Below are positions 44,695 to 53,326 of a stretch of 64,000 bases of DNA, piece by piece. Numbering within the stretch: position 1 is the first letter of the stretch; each line of letters opens with the position of its first letter. A program made the translations under genes and the position numbers. The notes beneath the pieces were generated by a model. It saw only the letters and a list, made by a program, of their open reading frames with translations, was not told the DNA's origin and ran no database searches. The stretch is taken from assembly GCA_038248505.1 (NCBI GenBank), contig JBBRXJ010000001.1:82354-146353 (forward strand). The letters are read 5' to 3'. The stretch comes from JBBRXJ01 sp038248505. GTDB lineage: Bacteria; Bacteroidota; Bacteroidia; Bacteroidales; JBBRXJ01.

Positions 44695-45888
44695 TTAAGT
44701 CGAGTATGCCGAATTAAATGTAACATATTCAAGCGTTAAATCATTGCCCCAGCCCTTGGCTTGGGCTTTGCCAGCGTTTAGATTAATGATCACTTCTATT
44801 TCACGGCTTTTTAGTGACTGACTTACTTTGTTCAAATCAACCGCTAGTGGTTGGCCTTTCGCTAACATTTTAAACCCGTTTATTGAGAGATCCACTTTGT
44901 CTGGATTGAAACTTACTCCTGCACGGCCTGCTGCTGCAAGTATTCGTCCCCAATTCGGATCATTACCAAAGAAGGCACATTTCACCAATGATGAATCGGC
45001 CACGGTATGGATAATGTCACGCGCGTTCTTCTCGGTTTTTGCTTTTATAACTTTGTATTCAATGAACTTGGTAACACCTTCGCCATCTTTTACCATTTGG
45101 CGTGCCAAATCAATGCACAGTTCGCTCATTTTTGCTAAAACAATTTTAGCATTTTTATTACTCAGCGAACTTATTTTTTTATTGCCTGCTGCGCCATTGC
45201 ATAATATCACAGCCATGTCGTTTGTGGATGTATCGCCATCAATAGTAATCATATTGAATGAATCGTTTATGGCTTTTTTAAATAATGCCGACAGTGTTTT
45301 CTGGCTAATATTTAAATCGCTAACAATGAATGAGAGCATGGTACCCATGTTGGGGTGTATCATACCAGAACCTTTGGCAATGGCAGCAATGCTAACGGTT
45401 TTTCCATCGAGTGTAAAGGATACGCACGATTCTTTTTTTACAGTGTCCGTAGTCATGATGGCGGTAGCAGCATTGTGGCCTGCTTCTTCGCTCGACTCAA
45501 GTTTTGCAGCACATTCAATAATGGCTGGTATGGTTTTCTCAATAGGAAATTCGCGGCCAATAATACCAGTGGATGCTACCATAACATCACTTGCTTTTAT
45601 GCCCAATGCTTTTGCTACTGTTGCAGCCATGCTAACTGCTGCTTGATATCCTTTGCGGCCAGTGCATGCATTGGCATTACCTGAATTTACAACAATAGCT
45701 TGCGCTACGCCGTTTTTAATATTTTTTTTATCGAGTTTAAGCGGTTCTGCAATTACTCTGTTTTTTGTGAATGTTGCTGCAGCTACGGCTGGCGTTTCAC
45801 TGTATATGATGGCAAGGTCATTGCCTTTTGTTTTTAGCCCAGCTCGTACGCCTTGGGCTTTAAATCCTTTTATGGTTGCTATATTCAT
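44695..45888 (-). CDS. argJ: bifunctional glutamate N-acetyltransferase/ornithine acetyltransferase
   Basis: 397 residues. ArgJ transfers the acetyl group from N-acetylornithine to glutamate, recycling acetyl in the arginine pathway. It is synthesised as a precursor that cleaves itself before the conserved Thr; here the motif is KGSGMIHPNMGTMLSF with Thr183 (Gly replaces the usual Ala just before it). ATFTKNRV, VVNSGNANACTG, STGIIGR, IDGDTSTNDM and FGNDPNWGRILAAAGRAG are further signatures. It is the last gene of argB-argD-argC-argJ, 46 bases after argC, with a short tandem repeat in the gap. Confidence 0.95.
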   Translation of the reverse strand: MNIATIKGFKAQGVRAGLKTKGNDLAIIYSETPAVAAATFTKNRVIAEPLKLDKKNIKNGVAQAIVVNSGNANACTGRKGYQAAVSMAATVAKALGIKASDVMVASTGIIGREFPIEKTIPAIIECAAKLESSEEAGHNAATAIMTTDTVKKESCVSFTLDGKTVSIAAIAKGSGMIHPNMGTMLSFIVSDLNISQKTLSALFKKAINDSFNMITIDGDTSTNDMAVILCNGAAGNKKISSLSNKNAKIVLAKMSELCIDLARQMVKDGEGVTKFIEYKVIKAKTEKNARDIIHTVADSSLVKCAFFGNDPNWGRILAAAGRAGVSFNPDKVDLSINGFKMLAKGQPLAVDLNKVSQSLKSREIEVIINLNAGKAQAKGWGNDLTLEYVTFNSAYST

Positions 45889-45896
45889 GTTTTATA

Positions 45897-45928
45897 GATT
45901 ATAGGATTATAAGATTATAAGATTATAG
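45897..45928. repeat. tandem octamer repeat (GATTATAR x4)
   Basis: Four perfect-length 8-base units GATTATAG, GATTATAA, GATTATAA, GATTATAG fill the gap between argC and argJ. Copy number could vary by slippage and alter the spacing to the argJ ribosome-binding region. Confidence 0.8.
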
Positions 45929-45934
45929 GTTGAG

Positions 45935-46972
45935 TTAAGGTGCAAGAGGAGCGTATCGTAGTCCATCGCTTTCGTCTAGCCCAAGCATGAGGTTCATGTT
46001 TTGTATGGCTTGGCCAGAGGCGCCTTTAACAAGGTTATCAATTGCAGAAAAAACAAAAACCCTATTAGTACGCTCGTCATAATTTACCATGATGTCGCAA
46101 TAGTTTGAACCACGCACTCGCTTTAATGATGGTATATCATCAAGTACTCTTACAAATGGCTCTTTGCTATAGAAATTGGCATAAAGTTGACGTAATGATT
46201 TCTCGTCTATCTTTCCTGTTGGTTGTGCGTAAACCGATGTAAGAATACCCCTATCAACAGGGAGTAGGTGAGGGGTAAATAATAAAGTAAGCTCTTTTCC
46301 CGTATATGCGGTAAGCGCTTCTTGCATCTCAATGGTATGACGATGTTTTTTCAACCCGTAGGGTTTAAAATTATCGTTCACATTATCAAAATGCGTCACA
46401 TCCGTTGCTTTTACACCAGCACCACTCACGCCTGTTTTTGAATCAACAATAATACTTTTATTGTCGATAAGATTATTTTTAACTAAAGGCGCAAGGGCAA
46501 GTATGGCAGATGTTACAAAGCATCCGGGGTTAGCAATTAGATGTGCCGTTTTAATTTTTTCGCGAAAGAATTCAGGTGATCCAAAAACGGCTTTTTTCAA
46601 ACCCTCAGGAAAGATATGTTCCGCTTTATACCACTCGGCATACGCTTCTTTTGAACTCAGTCGGAAGTCACCAGACAGATCGATAATCTTAAAATTGCTG
46701 TTGATGTGATCACGTACAAATTCCATTGAGATACCATGTGGCAATGCCAAAAATACCAAATCGAGTTCATGATCTTTTACGGTTTTCATAGATGATAATT
46801 GAATATCCATGATACCACGAAACTGCGGATGTATATCAGAGAAACGTATGTCGGTTTTACTCTCAGAAGTGATTAATTCAATACTCACCCCGCTATGATT
46901 AACTAATAGTCGCACCAACTCCGAACCGGTATAACCTGTGGCACCTATGATGCCTATTTTTTTCTTGTTCAT
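45935..46972 (-). CDS. argC: N-acetyl-gamma-glutamyl-phosphate reductase
   Basis: 345 residues. NADPH-dependent reduction of N-acetylglutamyl phosphate, third step of ornithine synthesis. Motifs: GIIGATGYTGSELVRLL (dinucleotide loop), ALPHG, the active site LIANPGCFVTS (Cys), SGAGVKATD and HRHTIEMQE. Its start overlaps the argD stop by four bases (ATGA). Cytoplasmic. Confidence 0.96.
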   Translation of the reverse strand: MNKKKIGIIGATGYTGSELVRLLVNHSGVSIELITSESKTDIRFSDIHPQFRGIMDIQLSSMKTVKDHELDLVFLALPHGISMEFVRDHINSNFKIIDLSGDFRLSSKEAYAEWYKAEHIFPEGLKKAVFGSPEFFREKIKTAHLIANPGCFVTSAILALAPLVKNNLIDNKSIIVDSKTGVSGAGVKATDVTHFDNVNDNFKPYGLKKHRHTIEMQEALTAYTGKELTLLFTPHLLPVDRGILTSVYAQPTGKIDEKSLRQLYANFYSKEPFVRVLDDIPSLKRVRGSNYCDIMVNYDERTNRVFVFSAIDNLVKGASGQAIQNMNLMLGLDESDGLRYAPLAP

Positions 46973-48159
46973 GCTTTTACTTCTTTTAGAGATTCAATAA
47001 AAATGCTGAGAACGAAATCCATTTCTTTTTTGCTAATTACTAATGGTGGAACGAATCGGATAACATTGTCGGCTGTACAATTTGAAAGAACTCCTTTATG
47101 TAACATTTTCTCCGCAAGTTCTCTTCCCGGAAAACTCAATTCAACACCAATCATCAAACCTAATGATCGTATCTCTTTTATTTCTTTATGAACAAGAGCA
47201 ATCTCTTTTAGTTTTTTAACAAAGTAGTTTCCTTTTTCAATAGCTGCATCAAGTAATTTCTCATCTTCTAAAATGAGAATGGTTTCAAGTGCAGCTGCCG
47301 ATGTAAGTGGGTTTCCGCCAAAGGTCGTACCATGCTCGCCAAAGGTAATTGCATCAGCTATTTTCTGATTTGTAAGAATAGCACCTATAGGCATTCCGCC
47401 GCCCAAGCCTTTTGCCAGCGTTATTATATCGGGTTTTATGCCAAAATGTTCGTATGCAAAAAATTTACCCGTTCGCCCCATACCACATTGCACTTCGTCG
47501 CAAATTAATACAATATCTTTTTCGTTACATAAGTCACGAACTTTTGTAAGATACTCTTTGCTGAGTATATTCACGCCCCCTTCACCTTGTATCACTTCAA
47601 GAATAACCCCGGCGGTTTCTTTATCTATCGCAGCAGAGAGTGCGGTAATATCATTCCATGCAACCTTTTTAAATCCGGTTGGAATGGGTTCAAATCCTAA
47701 TTGATACTTTTCTTTACCGGTAGCAAGAGTTGCTAATGTTCGGCCGTGAAAACAATTTTCGAGCGAAATAATGGTGCCCCCTTTTCCTTTACTATGGCTG
47801 TATTTACGTGCCAGTTTTATAGCTCCTTCATTTGCCTCAGCACCGCTGTTGGCAAAGAATGCACGCTCAAGGCCTGATATCTCTGTGAGTTTTTTAGCAA
47901 GCATCACTTGTGGTTTGCTTACATAAAAGTTAGAGATATGAATGAGTTTTTTTAGTTGTTTTGTAATGGCTTTAACCAATCGCGGATGATTGTGACCGAT
48001 ATTATTCACGGCAATTCCCGCAAATGCATCAATGTATTTGTTGCCATCATAATCCCACACCTTGCAGCCTTTTGCTTTTTTAATAGCTAAAGGGTATCGT
48101 CCGTAAACCTGTAAATAATGTTGCTTATCGAGGTCTGTAAAATATTTATTGTTTTGCAT
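46969..48159 (-). CDS. argD: acetylornithine aminotransferase
   Basis: 396 residues, class III PLP aminotransferase. It converts N-acetylglutamate semialdehyde and glutamate to N-acetylornithine. Signatures: DGNKYIDAFAGIAVNNIGHNHP, FFANSGAEANEGAIKLAR, CFHGRTLATLA, LICDEVQCGMGRTGKFFAYE, the PLP lysine in DIITLAKGLGGGMPIGA, and HGTTFGGNPLTSAAAL. Its start overlaps argB by 14 bases and its stop overlaps argC by four, giving tight coupling. It could also serve in lysine synthesis. Confidence 0.95.
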   Translation of the reverse strand: MQNNKYFTDLDKQHYLQVYGRYPLAIKKAKGCKVWDYDGNKYIDAFAGIAVNNIGHNHPRLVKAITKQLKKLIHISNFYVSKPQVMLAKKLTEISGLERAFFANSGAEANEGAIKLARKYSHSKGKGGTIISLENCFHGRTLATLATGKEKYQLGFEPIPTGFKKVAWNDITALSAAIDKETAGVILEVIQGEGGVNILSKEYLTKVRDLCNEKDIVLICDEVQCGMGRTGKFFAYEHFGIKPDIITLAKGLGGGMPIGAILTNQKIADAITFGEHGTTFGGNPLTSAAALETILILEDEKLLDAAIEKGNYFVKKLKEIALVHKEIKEIRSLGLMIGVELSFPGRELAEKMLHKGVLSNCTADNVIRFVPPLVISKKEMDFVLSIFIESLKEVKA

Positions 48160-49039
48160 GTTCTTTAGTTTTAATCATTGTACCACATCCTTCTTTAGTA
48201 TAAATTTCGCAGAGGATTGAATGTTTACGTGTGCCATTAATGATACGAATAGATTTTACGCCTTCATGAAAAGCTGTAATACAGCTATCCATTTTAGGTA
48301 GCATACCGCCTTTTATAACGCCCTCTTTCAGTTCTTGAATTTCTTCAATGGTTATTTCGCTAACCAAACTGTTCTTATCATTTGGGTTCATCATTAATCC
48401 ATCAACGTCGGTCATTGCAATATACGCTTCGGCATTCAAGCCACCAGCAAGGCGGCCAGCGAACATATCGGCATTAATATTATAGTCGGTATGATCGCGT
48501 CCTGATGCGATTGTTGCAATAACTGGAATATATCCATTGTCGAGTAGTAATCTTAATAAGGAGGTTGATACTTCCACTACGTCGCCTACCTGCAACAGAT
48601 CGAGTACTACCTCCTTGCCATCTATTATTTTTTTAGGATATAATTTCTCAGCAATTGCCATTGAGGCATCTTTACCAGAGAGACCTACTGCCTTTTGGCC
48701 GTAGCTATTAATAATTCTTACCAAATCGCCGTTTACTCTCCCTTTTAATGCCATTTCAATATACACGAGCGCTTCTGGAGTTGTCTTTCGCAATCCGCCT
48801 ATAAACTCAGAATGTACGCCCACCTGATCGAGTAATTCATTAATAAAAGGCCCACCACCATGAACAACTACTGGATATGCTCCTAATTCTTTAAGTATAC
48901 AAACATCTTGCATTACAGAGTGTTTGAGCTCGTCATTGAGCATGGCATTGCCACCGTATTTTATCAATACGGTTTTGCCTTTATAATAGGCGACCATATC
49001 CTGGTCTAAATTCTTGAAGTCGGTGTTATCAATTAACAT
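48146..49039 (-). CDS. argB: acetylglutamate kinase
   Basis: 297 residues, amino-acid kinase fold. It phosphorylates N-acetylglutamate. Motifs: VLIKYGGNAM, VVVHGGGPFINELL, SGKDAS, NINADMFAGRLAGGLNAEAYIAMTDVDGL (seen in sections NINADMFAGRLAG and MTDVDGLM), and GGMLPKMDSCITAFHEGV. It lacks a long N-terminal helix, the feature usually tied to arginine feedback, but this needs a structural comparison. It is first in the operon argB-argD-argC-argJ; argF, argG and argH are not in the window. Confidence 0.95.
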   Translation of the reverse strand: MLIDNTDFKNLDQDMVAYYKGKTVLIKYGGNAMLNDELKHSVMQDVCILKELGAYPVVVHGGGPFINELLDQVGVHSEFIGGLRKTTPEALVYIEMALKGRVNGDLVRIINSYGQKAVGLSGKDASMAIAEKLYPKKIIDGKEVVLDLLQVGDVVEVSTSLLRLLLDNGYIPVIATIASGRDHTDYNINADMFAGRLAGGLNAEAYIAMTDVDGLMMNPNDKNSLVSEITIEEIQELKEGVIKGGMLPKMDSCITAFHEGVKSIRIINGTRKHSILCEIYTKEGCGTMIKTKEHAKQ

Positions 49040-49133
49040 TGGCTTTATTTTAAGAATGCAAAATTATTAAGAAATAGGAATATTTCATGAGATTTTCAGG
49101 CTAATATCATTTGAGGATGAAATTAGTGAGTAG

Positions 49134-49173
49134 TGATCCGCGGCGGCGGAGTGAGAAGTGAATACTTCTCACT
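49134..49173. repeat. REP-like GC-rich palindrome, copy 2
   Basis: TGATCCGC-GGCG-GCGGAG (49134-49151), overlapping a perfect 10-base palindrome AGTGAGAAGT/ACTTCTCACT (49150-49159, 49164-49173). It is immediately downstream of the regulator stop codon. Its first half matches the element at 8661-8690. Confidence 0.55.
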
Positions 49174-49175
49174 AA

Positions 49176-50477
49176 CTACTCCCTCTGTCTTGTAAAGTCG
49201 TCATTAAAGACGAGCTCTCCTTTTTCATTAAGTACTTTAACATAATCGACTGTTCCGCAGCTGTTGCTGAATTCGAAACGAAAGCCTAGAAATTCGCCCA
49301 AAGGTTTTGTATAGGCTGTTTCATATACGAGCGTGTTGTCAATATAAATGGAGACTTTTTTATTTACGACTTTTACAAAAAGATCATGCCAATCGTTCAT
49401 TTCGCGGGCAAAAACACTGAGATCGTTAGTCCATCCGTTAACATAAATTTCACTAAGATACAATTTTGCAAGAGCAAGGCAACCTTCATTAATCATTGGT
49501 ATAGTCATAAATCCTTTAGATGCCATAATGCCAATATTGGTTCTTTGGCACACATCTTTACCTGCACCAATGTTGTTCTTAATTCGTATTTTGTATGAAA
49601 TATTATCGGCGTCAATATTAAAACGTTTTGTATAATAGTAGTTGGCCATATAGGTCTGGCCATAATCAATCTGATTCGCTGTTAATTGTGATGCCGAGAT
49701 AAATAAAGTACCATCTTTAATAACATCATGAATGAATACAGGATGCAGATTATCTTTTTGGGTAATACAGCCTAACCAATCATCCGTACCAGCAAATAAT
49801 TCCATCTCTTTTAGAATTTTATTATTTACAATTAATTTTGCTTTTTTACTTCCCGGAATAAAATAAATACGAGTAAGGAAGTTGTTTTCTTTAGTAATAA
49901 GATGTTTGCGTTGTTGGTCTCCTGCAATAATAAAAATGCTATCACTTTTGATTTTCGATACATCAAAAGTGAATTTTACAGAATATGGAACTGTACCTAT
50001 GGGATTTTGGCATGTAAACACATAATCATTGTCAATATAATCTTCTTTTATTTGTATGAAAAAATAGAGTAAAAAAGAAAGAATAGATACGGCTGTGATT
50101 AGTATTATAATTAATCTGTAATTAATAGTTTTTTTGCTGATAACGTGTTGTTGAGAGTTAAGTTCACCAAGTGATTCGTTTTTTTCAAGCAATTCATGAT
50201 TCTTTGATTTAAAATCCATCCAATCCCGAAAACCGAGATAATTAGAAAGTGCATCAAGTGTATTAGGACCAACATTTCCTTCGTAGTTCACCTTGCCCCA
50301 AAGGCGTTTTAAGGTGGTAACGCTAATATTTACCTTTGTTTGTTCGCTAATATATTCGCTAAGTCGCACATAGTCACGATGTCGCCAAGATAAGCTGTTG
50401 CTCCACTCAAGCTTTTTCTCTATAAGCTTGATGCAAAGATTAATATATGCTTCTTCGTTAAAAACTTTGTTGTTCAT
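49176..50477 (-). CDS. one-pass membrane regulator: cytoplasmic HTH-like domain, periplasmic LamG-like domain
   Basis: 433 residues. Residues about 36-90 read RDYVRLSEYISEQTKVNIS...LKRLWGK...TLDALSNYLGFRDWMDF. This resembles an N-terminal helix-turn-helix-like module seen in Bacteroidota regulators. A single transmembrane segment (about 121-142) follows with no signal peptide, so the rest is periplasmic: a PKD-like beta domain (about 150-240) and a LamG or keto-disaccharide-hydrolase-like sandwich (about 270-433). It could sense an extracellular glycan or peptide and act on DNA directly. It is divergent from the T9SS protein at 50680, which would be the natural target. DNA binding is inferred, not shown. 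Confidence 0.6.
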   Translation of the reverse strand: MNNKVFNEEAYINLCIKLIEKKLEWSNSLSWRHRDYVRLSEYISEQTKVNISVTTLKRLWGKVNYEGNVGPNTLDALSNYLGFRDWMDFKSKNHELLEKNESLGELNSQQHVISKKTINYRLIIILITAVSILSFLLYFFIQIKEDYIDNDYVFTCQNPIGTVPYSVKFTFDVSKIKSDSIFIIAGDQQRKHLITKENNFLTRIYFIPGSKKAKLIVNNKILKEMELFAGTDDWLGCITQKDNLHPVFIHDVIKDGTLFISASQLTANQIDYGQTYMANYYYTKRFNIDADNISYKIRIKNNIGAGKDVCQRTNIGIMASKGFMTIPMINEGCLALAKLYLSEIYVNGWTNDLSVFAREMNDWHDLFVKVVNKKVSIYIDNTLVYETAYTKPLGEFLGFRFEFSNSCGTVDYVKVLNEKGELVFNDDFTRQRE

Positions 50478-50600
50478 ATCATTTCTAAGTCAAAAGTATC
50501 TAGTATCAAAAGTAATGAAAAATGATGAATAGCGTATGTATTTTGTTTAAATGCTTAATTTTATGATATTCAATGAGCTAATTTATTTAATTTTACTATT

Positions 50601-50633
50601 TGACAATCGATTTTATTAAATTTTTTATTGTCA
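50601..50633. promoter_or_regulatory. inverted repeat in the regulator/T9SS intergenic region
   Basis: TGACAAT (50601-50607) and ATTGTCA (50627-50633), perfect 7-base arms with a 19-base AT-rich spacer, between the divergent regulator and the T9SS-exported protein. It is a candidate operator by position and symmetry. Confidence 0.35.
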
Positions 50634-50679
50634 TGATTTTGTCTTAACATTGAGTATAATTAATAAAAACAGGAAGAAT

Positions 50680-53046
50680 ATGAAATCTAAAAAACTACTA
50701 ATTTTTATTGCGTTGCTAGTTGCGAATGCAAGTATTTTGTTTGGGCAGTATGAGACTCAATTTAAACAGAGGGCTGGTTTTGTAATTCGAAAAACAAATG
50801 CTTATGGGGGTAATACACCTTCTGGTTATAATTTATGTAATCCAGGTGATTATGGAAAATTTTTGCATTTTAAAATTTTAGGAGTATATGCAATAGGCTC
50901 ATCAAGTACTTATTATGCCCTTGCAAATACTTGGATGAATACACATAAAACGTGTCCGCTTTTTCACTTTAATTTTTTTGGATTAGCTAGAATCCTTTGT
51001 CAATATTCAAATGAGCCCGCTGTTCAAAGTACGGAACTTAATTATTTGAAGTTAGTATTTAGTAGGACAGATAGCTATAATGCATTTACAGGAGAGGGAA
51101 CTGAGAATCAGATAAATATGAGCAGACCCGCAGCATATCTCTTTTGTCAAATTGTAAAAGCTCGTTACCCTGATAGTGTTGCGGTATGGAATGTTAATCA
51201 ACGCATGATTGAAATGAAAAACTATATCATGTGGTATTCGAAACGGATGTTGGAGGTAGGGAATGGGGAGTTTAATTCAACCACCTATGATGCTTATAGT
51301 ATTGTGCCATGGCTCAATTTATACGATTATGCTCAAGATAATGATATTAAACTAGCTTCAAAAGCAGTACTTGATTATTTTTCATGTCAACTTGCCGTAC
51401 ATTATATGCGTGGGCAAATTGGCGGAACGGATTTAAGAGGCAATGCAACGGCTAGTTTTGGTGGTTCCTCAGGTTATTTAGGCTATTTATGGTTTGGCGA
51501 TAATCCATGCACCGACACAACTGCACTTGCAACAAAGTACTATATAGCAAAAGAGCAGGTTCATGCTGTTGTTGCAGCGCTTAGTACTTATAGACCTCCG
51601 CTGTCAGCTGTAAAATTGGCATTAGGTAAGCTTACTGTACCTGCAATGTATAATAATAGTAAGCCTAGTTATTTGTTAGGTACTGGATCTTATGTGAAGC
51701 ATACAGATTATATTGATAAACAATATAATTTAGGATGTGGTTATTATCCTTACGGTGGTTATTCAAATGCATGCTACGGAATTGTATCATGGAAACTTAT
51801 TGCACCAACCACCCCAGCAGTGGGAAATATTCAGTATATATCAGGTATGGGAGGTCTTGATAAGGGAGATGGAAGATATAGGTCGCCATTTGATCAATTT
51901 GTTCATCATAATAATGTGCTTATTCAGATGACACGAGTTCCAGTGAATTACGCAAGCTTATTCTCTAATGTTGATGTATTTATTAATAATTGGATTTGTT
52001 TGTGGGAGGAGTCTTTTGTACAACGTTTTCCAGGCGATTTACGTTCAGGAAATTCAGGAGCTGAGTGTCCAAATGCGCCAGCAGGTGTATTAAACCCTGT
52101 TGGGTCGTTCTCAAAAACAGGATTTGCAGCATCTTCATGGTTATATATAAAGAACAATACAGGAGCATTAAATACAGCTACTTCCGGAAATTGGTATTTC
52201 GTTGACCTCGATTCAATTTATCTAGCAGTACGTTCATTATATAATCCTACACCAGTCTATGCAACAGGTAAATTTACTGATGCAGGAGCAACTGATGCAA
52301 TATGTGGTTTTGTTATGGAGGTTGGAAATAAAATGGACTTTGCCGATTTTGCCGCATTTCAAACAAATATTACTTCTAATGCCAGCTTGGATAAATCTCA
52401 AATTGGTTCAAATAAAATTTCATACACATCATCACGTGGTGATATAATTGAAGCTACCTACAATACTAGCGGCTCATTTACGGAGCCTATATTTGATTGG
52501 GGTTTTGGGCCAACAGCCCCTCAAAATGAAATGTTAGAAGCTCCAACAAATGATACAGTTCATTCCTTTTTACAGCCCGTATGGCCATCTGGTGTTGGAT
52601 ATGGGAAAATTGCTAGCTGGAAGGTTAATTCTGTATCCGTTAATTTGGCGACTCCATGGGCTGTATTTGAAGGTCCTCATTTGCTCGTTAAAAATGGAAT
52701 TTTAAGAGTTTTCGATGGAATAGGAGATAGTACACACCTAGATTATACTGGTAGCGTTCCTGTTTATTATCCTCTTACTGGCGAATCTAAGCCAATGAAA
52801 TCCGATGAAGAAAGTATTGTTATTTATCCAAATCCTAGTGATGGTATTGTTTATATTTCAGGGGATTACAGCCTTTTAAATGGCTCTACAGCCGAGCTTT
52901 TTAATACACTTGGTCAAATGGTTTTCAGTTCAAAGTTGAATGGGAGTAGTATGCTAAATATATCAGGGGTAGAAAATGGGGTGTATATGTTACGACTTTT
53001 AAAAGGACAACAAACTATTAAAGCAATTTCCATATTGAAAAAGTAG
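50680..53046 (+). CDS. large secreted protein with T9SS type A sorting domain
   Basis: 788 residues from the ATG at 50680, preceded by AGGAAG; an upstream TTG in frame is not needed. Signal peptide to about residue 23 (NASILFGQ). The region about 60-330 is helical with repeated aromatic motifs (YLGYLWFGDNP, RGQIGGTDLRGN, MNTHKTCPLFHFNFFG), reminiscent of (alpha/alpha) toroid lyases or hydrolases, but I see no diagnostic catalytic motif. About 350-690 is beta-rich. The last 75 residues are a type A sorting domain: IVIYPNPSDGIVYISG, LFNTLGQMVFSS, GVYMLRLLKG and a basic end. Export to the surface by the type IX system is likely; function unknown. Confidence 0.75.
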   Translation: MKSKKLLIFIALLVANASILFGQYETQFKQRAGFVIRKTNAYGGNTPSGYNLCNPGDYGKFLHFKILGVYAIGSSSTYYALANTWMNTHKTCPLFHFNFFGLARILCQYSNEPAVQSTELNYLKLVFSRTDSYNAFTGEGTENQINMSRPAAYLFCQIVKARYPDSVAVWNVNQRMIEMKNYIMWYSKRMLEVGNGEFNSTTYDAYSIVPWLNLYDYAQDNDIKLASKAVLDYFSCQLAVHYMRGQIGGTDLRGNATASFGGSSGYLGYLWFGDNPCTDTTALATKYYIAKEQVHAVVAALSTYRPPLSAVKLALGKLTVPAMYNNSKPSYLLGTGSYVKHTDYIDKQYNLGCGYYPYGGYSNACYGIVSWKLIAPTTPAVGNIQYISGMGGLDKGDGRYRSPFDQFVHHNNVLIQMTRVPVNYASLFSNVDVFINNWICLWEESFVQRFPGDLRSGNSGAECPNAPAGVLNPVGSFSKTGFAASSWLYIKNNTGALNTATSGNWYFVDLDSIYLAVRSLYNPTPVYATGKFTDAGATDAICGFVMEVGNKMDFADFAAFQTNITSNASLDKSQIGSNKISYTSSRGDIIEATYNTSGSFTEPIFDWGFGPTAPQNEMLEAPTNDTVHSFLQPVWPSGVGYGKIASWKVNSVSVNLATPWAVFEGPHLLVKNGILRVFDGIGDSTHLDYTGSVPVYYPLTGESKPMKSDEESIVIYPNPSDGIVYISGDYSLLNGSTAELFNTLGQMVFSSKLNGSSMLNISGVENGVYMLRLLKGQQTIKAISILKK

Positions 53047-53076
53047 ATATAATCTGATATTCTAATTTATTTTAAG

Positions 53077-53110
53077 AAAATGGAGAGCCAGGTGTTTGGT
53101 TCTCCATTTT
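53077..53110 (+). terminator. terminator of the T9SS protein gene
   Basis: 14-base stem AAAATGGAGAGCCA (53077-53090) with TGGTTCTCCATTTT (53097-53110). One G-U pair forms on the plus-strand RNA, and a T-run follows. It is 30 bases past the stop codon. Confidence 0.8.
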
Positions 53111-53294
53111 TTATTTAATGTAATAAGATATTGATATTTAAATAATTGCAAGGCTGCGACTTAAAGTAGCACAAAGACTTTAAATATACTCTTTATTGAA
53201 TTGGGCTGATTTCCATTTCAATTTAGGATCATATTTTTTAGAAAACTAAACCAATAAGCTCACCTCAAATGCCTATTAATTATCAAAATATTTA

Positions 53295-53302
53295 TATTTT
53301 TG
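53295..53302 (+). promoter_or_regulatory. putative -7 promoter element
   Basis: TATTTTTG matches TAnnTTTG, 24 bases before the ATG at 53327. It supports that ATG over an in-frame TTG at 53300, which lies inside the box. Confidence 0.4.
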
Positions 53303-53326
53303 TGTAAACTAGAAAATTGGTTGATA

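Noticed and set aside
44828..45646. 272-codon frame opposite argJ
   Set aside because: Fully antisense to a clear argJ; length is a by-product of the Ala-rich codon pattern on the other strand.
45897..45928. CRISPR-like array
   Set aside because: Contiguous 8-base units with no spacers; a simple tandem repeat. No CRISPR or cas genes anywhere in the window.
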